Shown piece by piece: positions 59,601-64,000 of a stretch of 64,000 bases of DNA. The stretch covers positions 1,364,001 to 1,428,000 of the forward strand of contig JAWUZG010000001.1 of NCBI GenBank assembly GCA_036785705.1, given 5' to 3'. Position 1 is the stretch's first letter; every line of letters begins with the position of its first letter. Made by a program: the position numbers and the translations under genes. The DNA comes from Acanthornis magna. Taxonomy: Eukaryota; Chordata; Aves; Passeriformes; Acanthizidae. The notes below the pieces were generated by a model, which saw only the letters and a list, made by a program, of their open reading frames with translations, had not been told where the DNA came from and did not search any database.

Positions 59601-60002
59601 GCTTTATCGCTCTTTCTAAATCAGTTCTGTCCTTAGAGCTGCCCAGCACCTGACTTTGGACAGGTTTGAAAGGTGCCTAGAACCCCCACAAAAAGGCCCA
59701 CGAGGTCAGACAACTGTAAAATCGTGTTTTGTGGTTATTTCCACTTCCTGCTGGCGGAAGACACATCTCCCTGCTTTGGCAGAGCAGCACCAATATTTAT
59801 CAGGATGATCAATGCCACATTGTGACCCCCCTTTTGGGTGTCCTCTCCCTGCAGGGGTGTGCAGAAGGACTACAGGACAGACCGTGTGAGGGGGACAGAT
59901 GTGCTGTGCTGGTTTGTGCACAACAGCGGCAAAGGCTTCATAGATGGCCACTACAGGGATTACCTGGTCCCCCACCTCTACAGCTTCATGAAGAAACCCT
60001 GA
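35615..60002 (+). CDS. ITIH2: ITIH2, inter-alpha-trypsin inhibitor heavy chain 2 (complete)
   Basis: Twenty-one exons join to 2,847 nt, 948 residues plus stop (human 946). Order: signal peptide 1-18 ([18 protein letters not shown]), short propeptide, VIT domain about 66-200 with sequon NFT at 120-122, VWA domain about 312-490 with MIDAS DVSGS (D318, S320, S322), Thr388 of GTNINEAL and SDGDPTVG, then the C-terminal region with the DPHF cleavage site (D704-P705), after which the propeptide is removed. Family knowledge: the new C-terminal Asp is esterified to the chondroitin sulfate of bikunin and then moved to hyaluronan by TSG-6; the protein is made in liver and secreted to plasma. The frame is open upstream to an ATG at 35408, but the start at 35615 was chosen because it gives the family signal peptide. 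ITIH2 rather than ITIH1/3 is shown by [28 protein letters not shown] and [13 protein letters not shown]. Confidence 0.96.
35699..37216 (+). other. ITIH2: ITIH2 intron 1
   Basis: A 1.5-kb AT-rich intron. I see no repeat or gene in it. Confidence 0.8.
37217..37291 (+). CDS. ITIH2: ITIH2 coding exon 2 (propeptide)
   Basis: Encodes [14 protein letters not shown] then a basic end KARKGRYQ. The end was placed at GTACAG (37292) because RYQ matches the mammalian RRYQ and keeps phase 0; a competing donor GTACCA lies 7 bp upstream. Confidence 0.85.
39070..39272 (-). repeat. CR1 LINE fragment (3' end)
   Basis: Antisense: GATAGAATCACAGAATGGTT, GAAGATCATCTCGTTCCAAC, GGGCAGGGACACCTTCCACG, GCCACAGCTTCTCTGG, AAGAATTTCTTCCTAA. 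Confidence 0.92.
39544..39700 (-). repeat. CR1 LINE fragment (3' end)
   Basis: Antisense: CATAGAATCACAGAAACATG, GGTTTGGGTTGGAAGGGACT, CCATGGGCAGGAACACCTTC, CCATCCAACCTGGCCTTGAA. Confidence 0.92.
40170..40325 (+). repeat. CR1 LINE fragment (3' end with tail)
   Basis: Sense: AAAGCCAGGCTGGATGGGGC, GTGGAAGGTGTCCTGCCCAT, CTTCCAACCCAAACCATTCT, then a TTCTGTG/TTCTATG-type tail. Confidence 0.9.
41920..42352 (+). repeat. CR1 LINE, 430-bp 3' fragment with tail
   Basis: Sense: CCAGAGAAGGGTGATGGAGC, GCTCAGCCTGGAGAAAAGGG, GAGGAGAGGAAATGGCCTCA, AGGTTTAGGTTGGATATTAG, CTTGGACTTGATCATAAAGG, ending in repeats of GATTCTGTGATTCTCTGTGA. Confidence 0.93.
42454..42489 (+). CDS. ITIH2: ITIH2 coding exon 3 (36-nt microexon)
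   Basis: Twelve codons, [12 protein letters not shown], between CTTTTCCAG and GTGAGT, phase 0 both sides. Only the RS start resembles the mammalian segment RSLPGES; the position, length and phases support it. Confidence 0.7.
42490..43216 (+). other. ITIH2: ITIH2 intron 3
   Basis: 727 bp; nothing recognisable apart from AT-rich sequence. Confidence 0.8.
43217..43389 (+). CDS. ITIH2: ITIH2 coding exon 4 (VIT domain, N-terminal part)
   Basis: Encodes [37 protein letters not shown]120-F-T is the conserved N-glycosylation site. Ends inside the Met-123 codon before GTAAGT. Confidence 0.95.
43390..44053 (+). other. ITIH2: ITIH2 intron 4
   Basis: 664 bp; no repeat or gene recognised. Confidence 0.8.
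44054..44158 (+). CDS. ITIH2: ITIH2 coding exon 5 (VIT domain)
   Basis: Encodes [19 protein letters not shown] and [15 protein letters not shown]. Acceptor CTCCTAG, donor GTATAA. Confidence 0.94.
44159..44483 (+). other. ITIH2: ITIH2 intron 5
   Basis: 325 bp; no repeat or gene recognised. Confidence 0.8.
44484..44646 (+). CDS. ITIH2: ITIH2 coding exon 6 (VIT domain, C-terminal part)
   Basis: Encodes [35 protein letters not shown] and [10 protein letters not shown]. Acceptor TTTTCAG, donor GTAAGG. Confidence 0.95.
44708..44712. repeat. Target-site duplication (left) of the solo LTR
   Basis: CACAG, identical to the right copy at 45336-45340. Confidence 0.8.
44713..45335 (-). mobile_element. 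Solo LTR of an endogenous retrovirus (ERVL-like)
   Basis: A 623-bp element read on the minus strand. It starts TGTTGGGGAAG (45335 downward), has a TATA-like CTTATAAATATT about 25-35 bp in, an AATAAA signal at 44794-44799, a U5-like segment, and ends in ATCCCACA. Perfect 5-bp target duplications CACAG flank it (44708-44712 and 45336-45340). There is no internal region, primer site or coding sequence, so it is a recombination remnant. A 5-bp duplication is typical of ERVL-type elements, so that class is inferred. It lies antisense in ITIH2 intron 6, 66 bp after exon 6. Confidence 0.82.
45336..45340. repeat. Target-site duplication (right) of the solo LTR
   Basis: CACAG, identical to the left copy at 44708-44712. 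Confidence 0.8.
45349..45430 (+). repeat. CR1 LINE fragment (3' tail)
   Basis: Sense: GTGTCTCTGCCCATGGCAGG, TTGGAACTGGATGATCTTTA, TTCCAACCCAAGCCATTCTG. It begins directly next to the LTR. Confidence 0.88.
45694..45760 (-). repeat. CR1 LINE fragment beside ITIH2 exon 7
   Basis: Antisense: AGGTTGCTCCAAGCCCCATC, CTTGAACACTGCCAGGGGTG, GGGGCAGCT. The polypyrimidine tract of the exon 7 acceptor follows at once. Confidence 0.82.
45791..45898 (+). CDS. ITIH2: ITIH2 coding exon 7
   Basis: Thirty-six codons containing [19 protein letters not shown] and [15 protein letters not shown]. Acceptor CCTTCAG, donor GTAACC. A CR1 fragment ends about 30 bp upstream. Confidence 0.95.
45899..46630 (+). other. 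ITIH2: ITIH2 intron 7
   Basis: 732 bp; AT-rich, no repeat recognised. Confidence 0.8.
46631..46759 (+). CDS. ITIH2: ITIH2 coding exon 8 (link region, Gla site altered)
   Basis: Encodes [38 protein letters not shown] and ELE. Cysteines of CPxC are kept. The Glu pair that is gamma-carboxylated in human ITIH2 reads Glu284-Thr285 here. Confidence 0.95.
46760..47455 (+). other. ITIH2: ITIH2 intron 8
   Basis: 696 bp; no repeat recognised. The acceptor is preceded by a long T tract. Confidence 0.8.
47456..47572 (+). CDS. ITIH2: ITIH2 coding exon 9 (VWA domain, MIDAS)
   Basis: Encodes [44 protein letters not shown] is the MIDAS. 117 nt, phase 0, like ITIH5 exon 7. Confidence 0.97.
47573..48801 (+). 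other. ITIH2: ITIH2 intron 9
   Basis: 1.2 kb; a very diverged CR1-like stretch may lie at about 48,140-48,300, otherwise nothing recognised. Confidence 0.75.
48802..48970 (+). CDS. ITIH2: ITIH2 coding exon 10 (VWA domain)
   Basis: Encodes [38 protein letters not shown] and IQTIHPNGG. Acceptor CCTCAG, donor GTATGA. Confidence 0.96.
49061..49079 (+). repeat. Poly(A) tract
   Basis: Nineteen consecutive A residues in ITIH2 intron 10. Confidence 0.75.
49480..49697 (+). repeat. CR1 LINE fragment with internal deletion
   Basis: Sense: GGGCCCCTCGCAACAAGAAA, GAGGTGCTGGAGCGAGTCCA, then directly GGTTTAGTGGTGGCCTTGGC, TTGGACTTGATGGTCTTAGA and a degenerate tail. The CR1 middle section between these parts is missing. 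Confidence 0.88.
50617..50742 (+). CDS. ITIH2: ITIH2 coding exon 11 (VWA domain)
   Basis: Encodes [39 protein letters not shown], giving the third MIDAS ligand Thr388 and the SDGDP loop. Donor GTAAGG. Confidence 0.96.
50743..51732 (+). other. ITIH2: ITIH2 intron 11
   Basis: 990 bp with one CR1 tail. Confidence 0.8.
51019..51130 (+). repeat. CR1 LINE fragment (3' tail)
   Basis: Sense: TTTTGAGCAACCTGGTCTAG, GTGTCCCTGCCCATGGCAGA, GGAACTGGATGATCTTTGAA, ending ATTCTATGATTCTATGATG. Confidence 0.92.
51733..51914 (+). CDS. ITIH2: ITIH2 coding exon 12 (VWA domain, end)
   Basis: Encodes [34 protein letters not shown] and [16 protein letters not shown]. Acceptor CTCCAAG, donor GTGAGT. Confidence 0.96.
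51915..52719 (+). other. ITIH2: ITIH2 intron 12
   Basis: 805 bp; no repeat recognised. Confidence 0.8.
52720..52905 (+). CDS. ITIH2: ITIH2 coding exon 13
   Basis: Encodes [38 protein letters not shown] and LESVVTATA. Acceptor CTCTCAG, donor GTGAGT. Confidence 0.96.
52906..53866 (+). other. ITIH2: ITIH2 intron 13
   Basis: 961 bp; no transposon recognised; ends in a (CT)n polypyrimidine tract. Confidence 0.8.
53867..54006 (+). CDS. ITIH2: ITIH2 coding exon 14
   Basis: Encodes [39 protein letters not shown] (CT)n polypyrimidine tract precedes the CACAG acceptor; donor GTGAGG. Confidence 0.96.
54235..54407 (+). CDS. ITIH2: ITIH2 coding exon 15 (probable GC donor)
   Basis: Encodes [37 protein letters not shown] and [10 protein letters not shown]. 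Only an end at 54407 (CAG then GCCAGT) gives phase 1, needed to enter exon 16, and matches the mammalian CCSG junction. Nearby GT sites give a wrong phase or add unsupported residues. Confidence 0.82.
54408..55227 (+). other. ITIH2: ITIH2 intron 15 (GC-AG)
   Basis: 820 bp, donor GCCAGT, acceptor TAACAG. No repeat recognised, apart from a small inverted AT-rich stretch (TTATATTAAATGC / TTTAATATAACAA) near 54,738-54,768. Confidence 0.75.
55228..55362 (+). CDS. ITIH2: ITIH2 coding exon 16 (variable linker)
   Basis: Encodes [35 protein letters not shown] and SLSINR. WAN aligns with mammalian PSWANPS; the rest is a poorly conserved linker. NVT is a possible glycosylation sequon. Donor GTAAGA. Confidence 0.88.
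55363..56541 (+). other. ITIH2: ITIH2 intron 16
   Basis: 1.2 kb with one CR1 tail; otherwise nothing recognised. Confidence 0.8.
55430..55562 (+). repeat. CR1 LINE fragment (3' tail)
   Basis: Sense: CACCATCCCTAGAAGTGTTC, CAGGCTGGACGGAGCAACCT, GTGACCCTGCCCCTGGCAGG, CCCTTCCAACCCAAGCC. Confidence 0.9.
56542..56655 (+). CDS. ITIH2: ITIH2 coding exon 17 (DPHF processing site)
   Basis: Encodes [19 protein letters not shown] and [19 protein letters not shown]. The Asp704-Pro705 bond is where the propeptide is cut and glycosaminoglycan is attached in the family. Donor GTAAGG. Confidence 0.96.
56740..57000 (+). repeat. CR1 LINE fragment (upstream of the 3' end)
   Basis: Sense: CACATCTGGAGTATCGTGTC, CAGTTTGGGCTTTGCCAGTA, GGCCACCAAGATGATTAAGG, GGCTGAGACAGCTGGGT, matching the CR1 section before the 3' tail. 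It begins some 85 bp after ITIH2 exon 17. Confidence 0.85.
57147..57410 (-). repeat. CR1 LINE fragment (3' end)
   Basis: Antisense: AATAGAACAGTTGAGACTGG, AAAGATTATCAAGTCCAACT, TTAACCCAGCACTGCCCA, TCCCTGGGCAGCCTGTTCCA, CTTGAGGCCACTTCCTCTTG. Confidence 0.92.
57771..57969 (+). CDS. ITIH2: ITIH2 coding exon 18 (C-terminal propeptide)
   Basis: Encodes [40 protein letters not shown] and [13 protein letters not shown]. Acceptor CTTCACAG, donor GTGAGT. Confidence 0.95.
57970..58400 (+). other. ITIH2: ITIH2 intron 18
   Basis: 431 bp; no repeat recognised. Confidence 0.8.
58401..58573 (+). CDS. ITIH2: ITIH2 coding exon 19 (C-terminal propeptide)
   Basis: Encodes [40 protein letters not shown] and FSPAAHGLI. 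Acceptor TGCCAG, donor GTAAGG. Confidence 0.96.
58574..59475 (+). other. ITIH2: ITIH2 intron 19
   Basis: 902 bp with one CR1 fragment starting about 75 bp after exon 19. Confidence 0.8.
58648..58905 (-). repeat. CR1 LINE fragment (3' end, diverged)
   Basis: Antisense: AAAGAATCCTAGACTTATAA, CGAGTCCAGCTCCTTAGTGT, GAATCCCACCATGTGCATGA, AGTTCCAGTGTCTAACCACC, TTCCCTAATATTCAGCCTAA. Confidence 0.85.
59476..59587 (+). CDS. ITIH2: ITIH2 coding exon 20 (C-terminal propeptide)
   Basis: Encodes [19 protein letters not shown] and [13 protein letters not shown], matching mammalian GQF..EP..H and MEVKG. Acceptor ATCAG, donor GTAGGA. Confidence 0.92.
59855..60002 (+). CDS. ITIH2: ITIH2 coding exon 21 (C terminus, stop)
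   Basis: Encodes [38 protein letters not shown] and [10 protein letters not shown], then TGA at 60000-60002. Acceptor CCTGCAG. Confidence 0.97.
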
Positions 60003-60182
60003 ATGCTCCAGTTTAGTACAAAAAAATATCCTATCTGCTCCTTCATGACCAACCAACTCCTCTGAGCAGCAGCTGTCATGCCTAGTTCGACTGGAAGCAA
60101 CCCCACACCACCACCATTTGCTTTGTTTTACGAGTGTTTCAAAGCCATGTAACTCCCTTTTCTGCTAGGAAATGAAATCTGT

Positions 60183-60188
60183 AATAAA
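60183..60188 (+). terminator. ITIH2: ITIH2 polyadenylation signal
   Basis: AATAAA 181 bp after the stop codon, with a GT/T-rich stretch (GGTGTCTTGCTCTTGC) 20-40 bp further on. This gives a 3' UTR of about 200 nt. Confidence 0.8.
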
Positions 60189-61704
60189 GTGACATGCTGG
60201 GTTGGAGGAGGTGTCTTGCTCTTGCTGTGCCTGATCTAATGGGCTGTAAACTTCATTAAAAATTTCAACAATTTTCTAGTATCCATTTCACAGTGGAGGT
60301 GTGACAGTGTTGTGCCTCCTGCAGTGTGGGTAACACACACAACCAGATTTAATATGTATTGAATACTTACATCTTTGTGTTTTCATTACGTAAGTTCATA
60401 CAATGTCGGACTGGGCAAAAAGAATGACATGCATTAAGCAAAGGAAATTTAACAGAAACGGAACATGGGTCTGGAATGAGTATCATGAGCAGTCTCCAGT
60501 ATTTAAAGATGGTTTAACCAGTGGTGAGAAGGGTCCTTGAAATAATTGATGCTGCCATATTGCCAGGTAATTAATTAGATGAGTTTCAGACAGCCTCCAG
60601 CCTAATTTTTGTGAAAATTTCATCATCAGAATGGACTTCATGCAGATACAAATCCAAGAAAGCAGGAAACATTCACACTATATAGAAATAATCATCAGTA
60701 CTAAGTTTCTCTTCCAGGGGGCTTAGTTCCCAAAAGATCCCTTACTTTTTAGGAGCATTCAGCAATGAATGAGATCAGCAGTGAAACAAATATACCAAAA
60801 GCGGGATTTAAAACTATTCTCTGACAACCTCAGAAAAAAACATTGGCCATATCCTTTACAGCAGCCCTAATCTAGGAAAGGGACTCAAGCAGTGTCCTTG
60901 TCCTTCTCAACTTTGGTTTCCTTCACTTCTGCACTGCAAGCTGGCACAGATCTTTCTTGCAGCTGTGTCAGCAGTGAGAGAATCAATGTGGTTCTGAAAT
61001 GCTTCTTTAAAGTTACTCCCAGAAGTGTCAGTGACTTCCTACAAACCATTTATGGCTTCTCTGAACTCATGCATCAGCTCTGGCCTCCACAACATCCTGC
61101 AGCAGCCACTTCCCCAGTCCAACCAAGCAGTGCTACCACTCTCTGGTCTCCTCTACACAACTTGTGACTTGTCTACTGTATTAACTCTGATTTGTCAAGT
61201 GTAATTATTTTCAGTGATACAGAAGCTGTTCTGTTTTGCCCTCATTACCATCCCACAAACCTCCTTTCCCTCAGTACCTGAGAAAGGGCAGAGCCGTTTA
61301 CACAGCCCAGGTTGCACAGAATTTACAGACCACTGTGTTTTCTGCCCCCAGTTCTCCTAACTCTCCCCTCTTCATGCTTGGGAACCCTGAAACAATACTT
61401 GATGTCCTGTGTGAAGTTGTTTCAGGTTACTTCAGACAGCAGCTGTTTCATAAATTCTCTGCAGACTTCCAGTTTTGTGCAGGTTTCCCTGGTACATCAC
61501 AAATCAAGACCTTCCAAGGCAAGGAAAGGGAAAAGGCTTTAGAGACACTCAAACTTCAGGTGATGGGTTTTATTTTGCCCAGGACAACCTGCATCTTTTT
61601 TTTACCCAAATAATGCTGTTCACCAACCCAGCACTTCACTGTGCTCTTTGGATTTAAGCTGCCTCAGGTCAGTAAGAAATACACCAGCCTAAGAAAGGTA
61701 TCTG

Positions 61705-61710
61705 TTTATT
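61705..61710 (-). terminator. KIN: Candidate KIN polyadenylation signal
   Basis: TTTATT on the plus strand, i.e. AATAAA on the minus strand. It is the first such hexamer downstream of the KIN stop codon, giving a 3' UTR near 870 nt. Confidence 0.5.
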
Positions 61711-62291
61711 CCTGAAGTGCCTTAGAAATAAAACATTGTAAACTTTAAAAAATTTGTGACACTTTAAAAAAAATAAAGCAAGTAATCCTATATCATTTAG
61801 CATGAGTAATGTCACTCGTGTAGCAGAGCAACAATGGAAGAAAGGAAAAGACTTTGGAAAACCAGAAGAGCAACCCCCAATTCCTATCTGCACACACTTT
61901 AGCTGGCATCCCAAGACACTCCACAAGTAACATCCATGGAGTCCACATGAAGATAAATTGCATATCAGTATTATCAGGAGCCCTGACAAACCTGCTGGAG
62001 GAGCGAAGACTTGCGTTCTACTACCACTGATGTGCTGATCAAAAATAAATTGGTGACAGCACTTAATAAACCAGACCATTCTTACAGCATCCAGGAAATT
62101 ATGCCTTGAAGCACTGGTACCTTCCTGCTATTTTCTTAATCCCTTCATTTGTTCCTGCAGTCAGAACTCCACTGTGGCTGTGGATTGAGAAGTGTGTTGT
62201 TCAAACCCCACTGGCTCCAACACAAACTGCCTGGCTGTAGGTAATTCTCTCTTCAGGACCTGCCCACATACTCCAATTTGCAGCTCTCCGC

Positions 62292-62322
62292 TACATTTTA
62301 CAAAAGGAAACTGAAGCAAATA
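62292..62322 (+). repeat. MIR/CORE-SINE-like remnant
   Basis: CATTTTACAAAAGGAAACTG followed by AAGCA resembles the MIR core. Very short, so weak. Confidence 0.25.
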
Positions 62323-62559
62323 TAACTTTGATATAAAATCAGATGAAAAATTTCCACTGATAGTATTCCCATAAACATTTTATGTTACAAATCGATAGCT
62401 ATCTTTAAATAAATCAAGTTTGTTGTTAATGTCTATATACATTATAAATACATACACACACAATTAAAACCCTGACATGGTAGAGTCTTGTGTCTGCCTG
62501 AAAGATGTCAGAAAGAAGGTTTTGGGAACCCAAATCTTCTCTGATCCATGATTAGCAAC

Positions 62560-62622
62560 TCAGGCGAGTTTGGAAACATCTTCATACTGGATATCTTCAA
62601 CCCTGCGTCCTTTTAAAGGTCC
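62560..62622 (-). CDS. KIN: KIN last coding exon
   Basis: Encodes the last 20 residues, GPLKGRRVEDIQYEDVSKLA, and the stop. Acceptor CTCCAG. Confidence 0.95.
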   Translation of the reverse strand, partial: GPLKGRRVEDIQYEDVSKLA

Positions 62623-63966
62623 CTGGAGAGTGAGAAAGTAGACATAAAATTGTTTGTTTCTTGAATTCCCAAGAGTTTATAGGAGGAGAGGGGATTATAA
62701 GGGGGATTTGTTCATGATGCAATGTTTTCTGTTTCATTAATTTTCAGCCTGACCAGAGAATATAACATGGCCTCAACACTCTCTCAGAAATCCTTTCACT
62801 TTCAGGATGCTTTTAGTATCCAAGTTCCTCCTGTCATCAGGGCATCTGCAGAGTCTCTTCCCAGATTCTCCAGAATCCAATCCGGGCTGAGTTTCTGCTG
62901 CCTTCTTTGAATGGGATCTAACAGGGTCTCCCTCTTGCAAGCTGTGTTTAAGAAGTTTAACTCAGAGCCAATATCCTCTCTGCTTTATCAATGACTTTAA
63001 AGATTGGTTTTGCAGAGAAGTAAGAGCCACACAGACGTGATGGCATGGACTGGTTGTTAACCATAATTGTTAAACATAAACAAGACAACAAATTAGCACA
63101 ACAAAGCCCCACATTCAGTTTGGAAGAGGCAGAAGAAAATTCACATCCTTGCATATTTTGCATTTTTTATCTTCCCACAAAACAGTACAACAATAGTCAT
63201 GTTCAAAATAAACACACAAAGTATTTTCCAAGTCTCTTTCAAGTTCAAAACTTGCTAAATTTGAGCACCCTGGCATCTTTTTGAAGACAAACAGCAGAGA
63301 ATTAGTCAGCAATAGGAAAGATGTGACTGATTTCCTGCTGCTTGGGAATAGGTGGGAGGTGTCCACAGAACTCTGCATACCATAAATCCCACCTGTAAGG
63401 CAGGATTAAGGATAACGCGGTTCTTTGTGAAAGCTCTCCATGTACAGATGGAAAACTCTCTGCAAACAAGAGCTTGCAGTGTTTGATACTTACAGAGTCA
63501 ATGGTTATTGTCACTGAGAACTTCTTTTCATTGATGGATTCCAAGATGCCTTCATTTCCCCTGTACCCACCATTTACTACCATCACTTTCTTGCCTAAAA
63601 TAAAATAGGAAAAGAGTTACACAACAGGGTTCCAAACTTCTCCTAAAAAATTGTCCCCATCTTTCTTACAAACACCCTTTAAGTATTTGAAGGGGCTCTG
63701 TCTTCGCAGTACCTTCCCTTTTCCAGGCTGAACAACCCCAACTCTCTCAGCCTATTTTCTCAGGAGGGATTATGGTACTTTCAAGTGGATGAATTACAGT
63801 TTACAAAAACTCAAATATAACCTTTGCAGTGGCAGTTAAGCTGAAAACTGAAGAAAACAGCTGTACCTGGTGCTGGTATTACAGTTTCTAGATGTGTCTG
63901 ATCAAGCTTCAGTTTGTCCCCAGAGTCAATCACCTTCACGACTGCTGTGTATTTGTCAATCACTTC
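62560..63966 (-). CDS. KIN: KIN (KIN17 DNA/RNA-binding protein), last three exons
   Basis: Exons 63867-63966, 63494-63594 and 62560-62622 join in frame to give the final 87 residues and TGA stop. KIN is a nuclear zinc-finger protein involved in DNA replication, repair and RNA processing; its C terminus carries tandem SH3-like modules, the last being a KOW motif. The part seen here has EVIDKYTAVVKVIDSGDKL, QTHLETVIPAPGKK, VNGGYRGNEGILESINEKKF and GPLKGRRVEDIQYEDVSKLA, closely like the vertebrate orthologues; the ending at KLA followed by stop is the usual one. All splice sites are GT-AG. The N-terminal zinc finger, winged helix and coiled region lie beyond the right edge. The gene faces ITIH2 tail to tail, as in human. 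Confidence 0.94.
62623..63493 (-). other. KIN: KIN last intron
   Basis: 871 bp; AT-rich, no repeat or gene recognised. Confidence 0.8.
63494..63594 (-). CDS. KIN: KIN penultimate coding exon (KOW core)
   Basis: Encodes GKKVMVVNGGYRGNEGILES and INEKKFSVTITIDS. Acceptor TTTTAG, donor GTAAGT. Confidence 0.95.
63675..63770 (-). repeat. CR1 LINE fragment in a KIN intron
   Basis: Antisense: AAGTATTTGAAGGGGCTCTG, CTTTTCCAGGCTGAACAACC, CCAACTCTCTCAGCCTATTT. An internal CR1 piece without the 3' tail. Confidence 0.85.
63867..63966 (-). CDS. KIN: KIN third-last coding exon
   Basis: Encodes EVIDKYTAVVKVIDSGDKLK and LDQTHLETVIPAPG. Acceptor CAACAG, donor GTACAG, starts phase 0, ends phase 1. Confidence 0.94.
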
Positions 63967-64000
63967 CTGTTGTGAAAGGCAGAGGCCAATCAGAAAAATC

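Larger units (their letters stand above)
60003..62559. other. 3' UTRs and intergenic region between convergent ITIH2 and KIN
   Basis: Stop codon to stop codon is 2.6 kb. The left end is the ITIH2 3' UTR. On the minus strand the KIN 3' UTR probably covers about 61,690-62,559. Between them no gene or CR1 copy is recognised; open frames at 60,892-61,167 and 61,236-61,613 have no known relatives. Confidence 0.75.

Noticed and set aside
1..64000. tRNA or rRNA genes, CRISPR arrays, bacterial operons
   Set aside because: None recognised; the window is vertebrate chromosomal DNA with spliced genes.

Overview
This window is vertebrate, and almost certainly avian, nuclear DNA. It has multi-exon genes with GT-AG introns, about twenty fragments of CR1 LINEs (the dominant bird retroposon; several end in the ATTCTATG-type 3' tail), a solo LTR of bird-ERV type, and the gene order ITIH5 - ITIH2 - KIN known from amniotes (human 10p14). 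Many line the passerine/neoavian pattern but I cannot name a species.

Layout. (1) 1-28,730, minus strand: the 5' half of ITIH5, an inter-alpha-trypsin inhibitor heavy chain. Seven coding exons are recognised (325 residues: signal peptide, VIT domain, start of the VWA domain with its MIDAS motif). Bases 1-11,660 lie inside intron 7, so the rest of ITIH5 is outside the window. A GC-rich, CpG-rich island covers exon 1 and the presumed promoter (about 28,300-29,130). (2) 28,731-35,614: the head-to-head intergenic region between ITIH5 and ITIH2, holding CR1 copies, a 9-bp minisatellite, a pentanucleotide array and candidate liver-type promoter motifs. (3) 35,615-60,002, plus strand: the complete ITIH2 coding sequence in 21 exons. 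All exon phases join cleanly into 2,847 nt (948 residues; human ITIH2 is 946). One intron (15) appears to use a GC donor. A 623-bp solo LTR with a perfect 5-bp target duplication sits in intron 6, and many CR1 fragments sit in the other introns. (4) 60,003-62,559: intergenic, tail to tail, with the ITIH2 poly(A) signal and the presumed KIN 3' UTR. (5) 62,560-63,966, minus strand: the last three coding exons of KIN (KIN17), encoding its C-terminal KOW/SH3-like region. The upstream exons lie outside the window.

How the genes relate. ITIH2 is a secreted plasma heavy chain that is transferred to hyaluronan through its conserved Asp-Pro-His-Phe cleavage site. ITIH5 is a paralogue of the same fold expressed in other tissues. 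Their equivalent exons are still recognisable, for example a 117-nt phase-0 exon carrying the MIDAS in both. KIN is an unrelated nuclear DNA/RNA-binding protein that happens to be the neighbour. I saw no wholly new system. The points most worth a second look are the GC-AG intron, the intact solo LTR, the altered Gla dipeptide of ITIH2, tandem splice donors, three sizeable tandem arrays, and AT-rich blocks in ITIH5 introns that look like regulatory elements.
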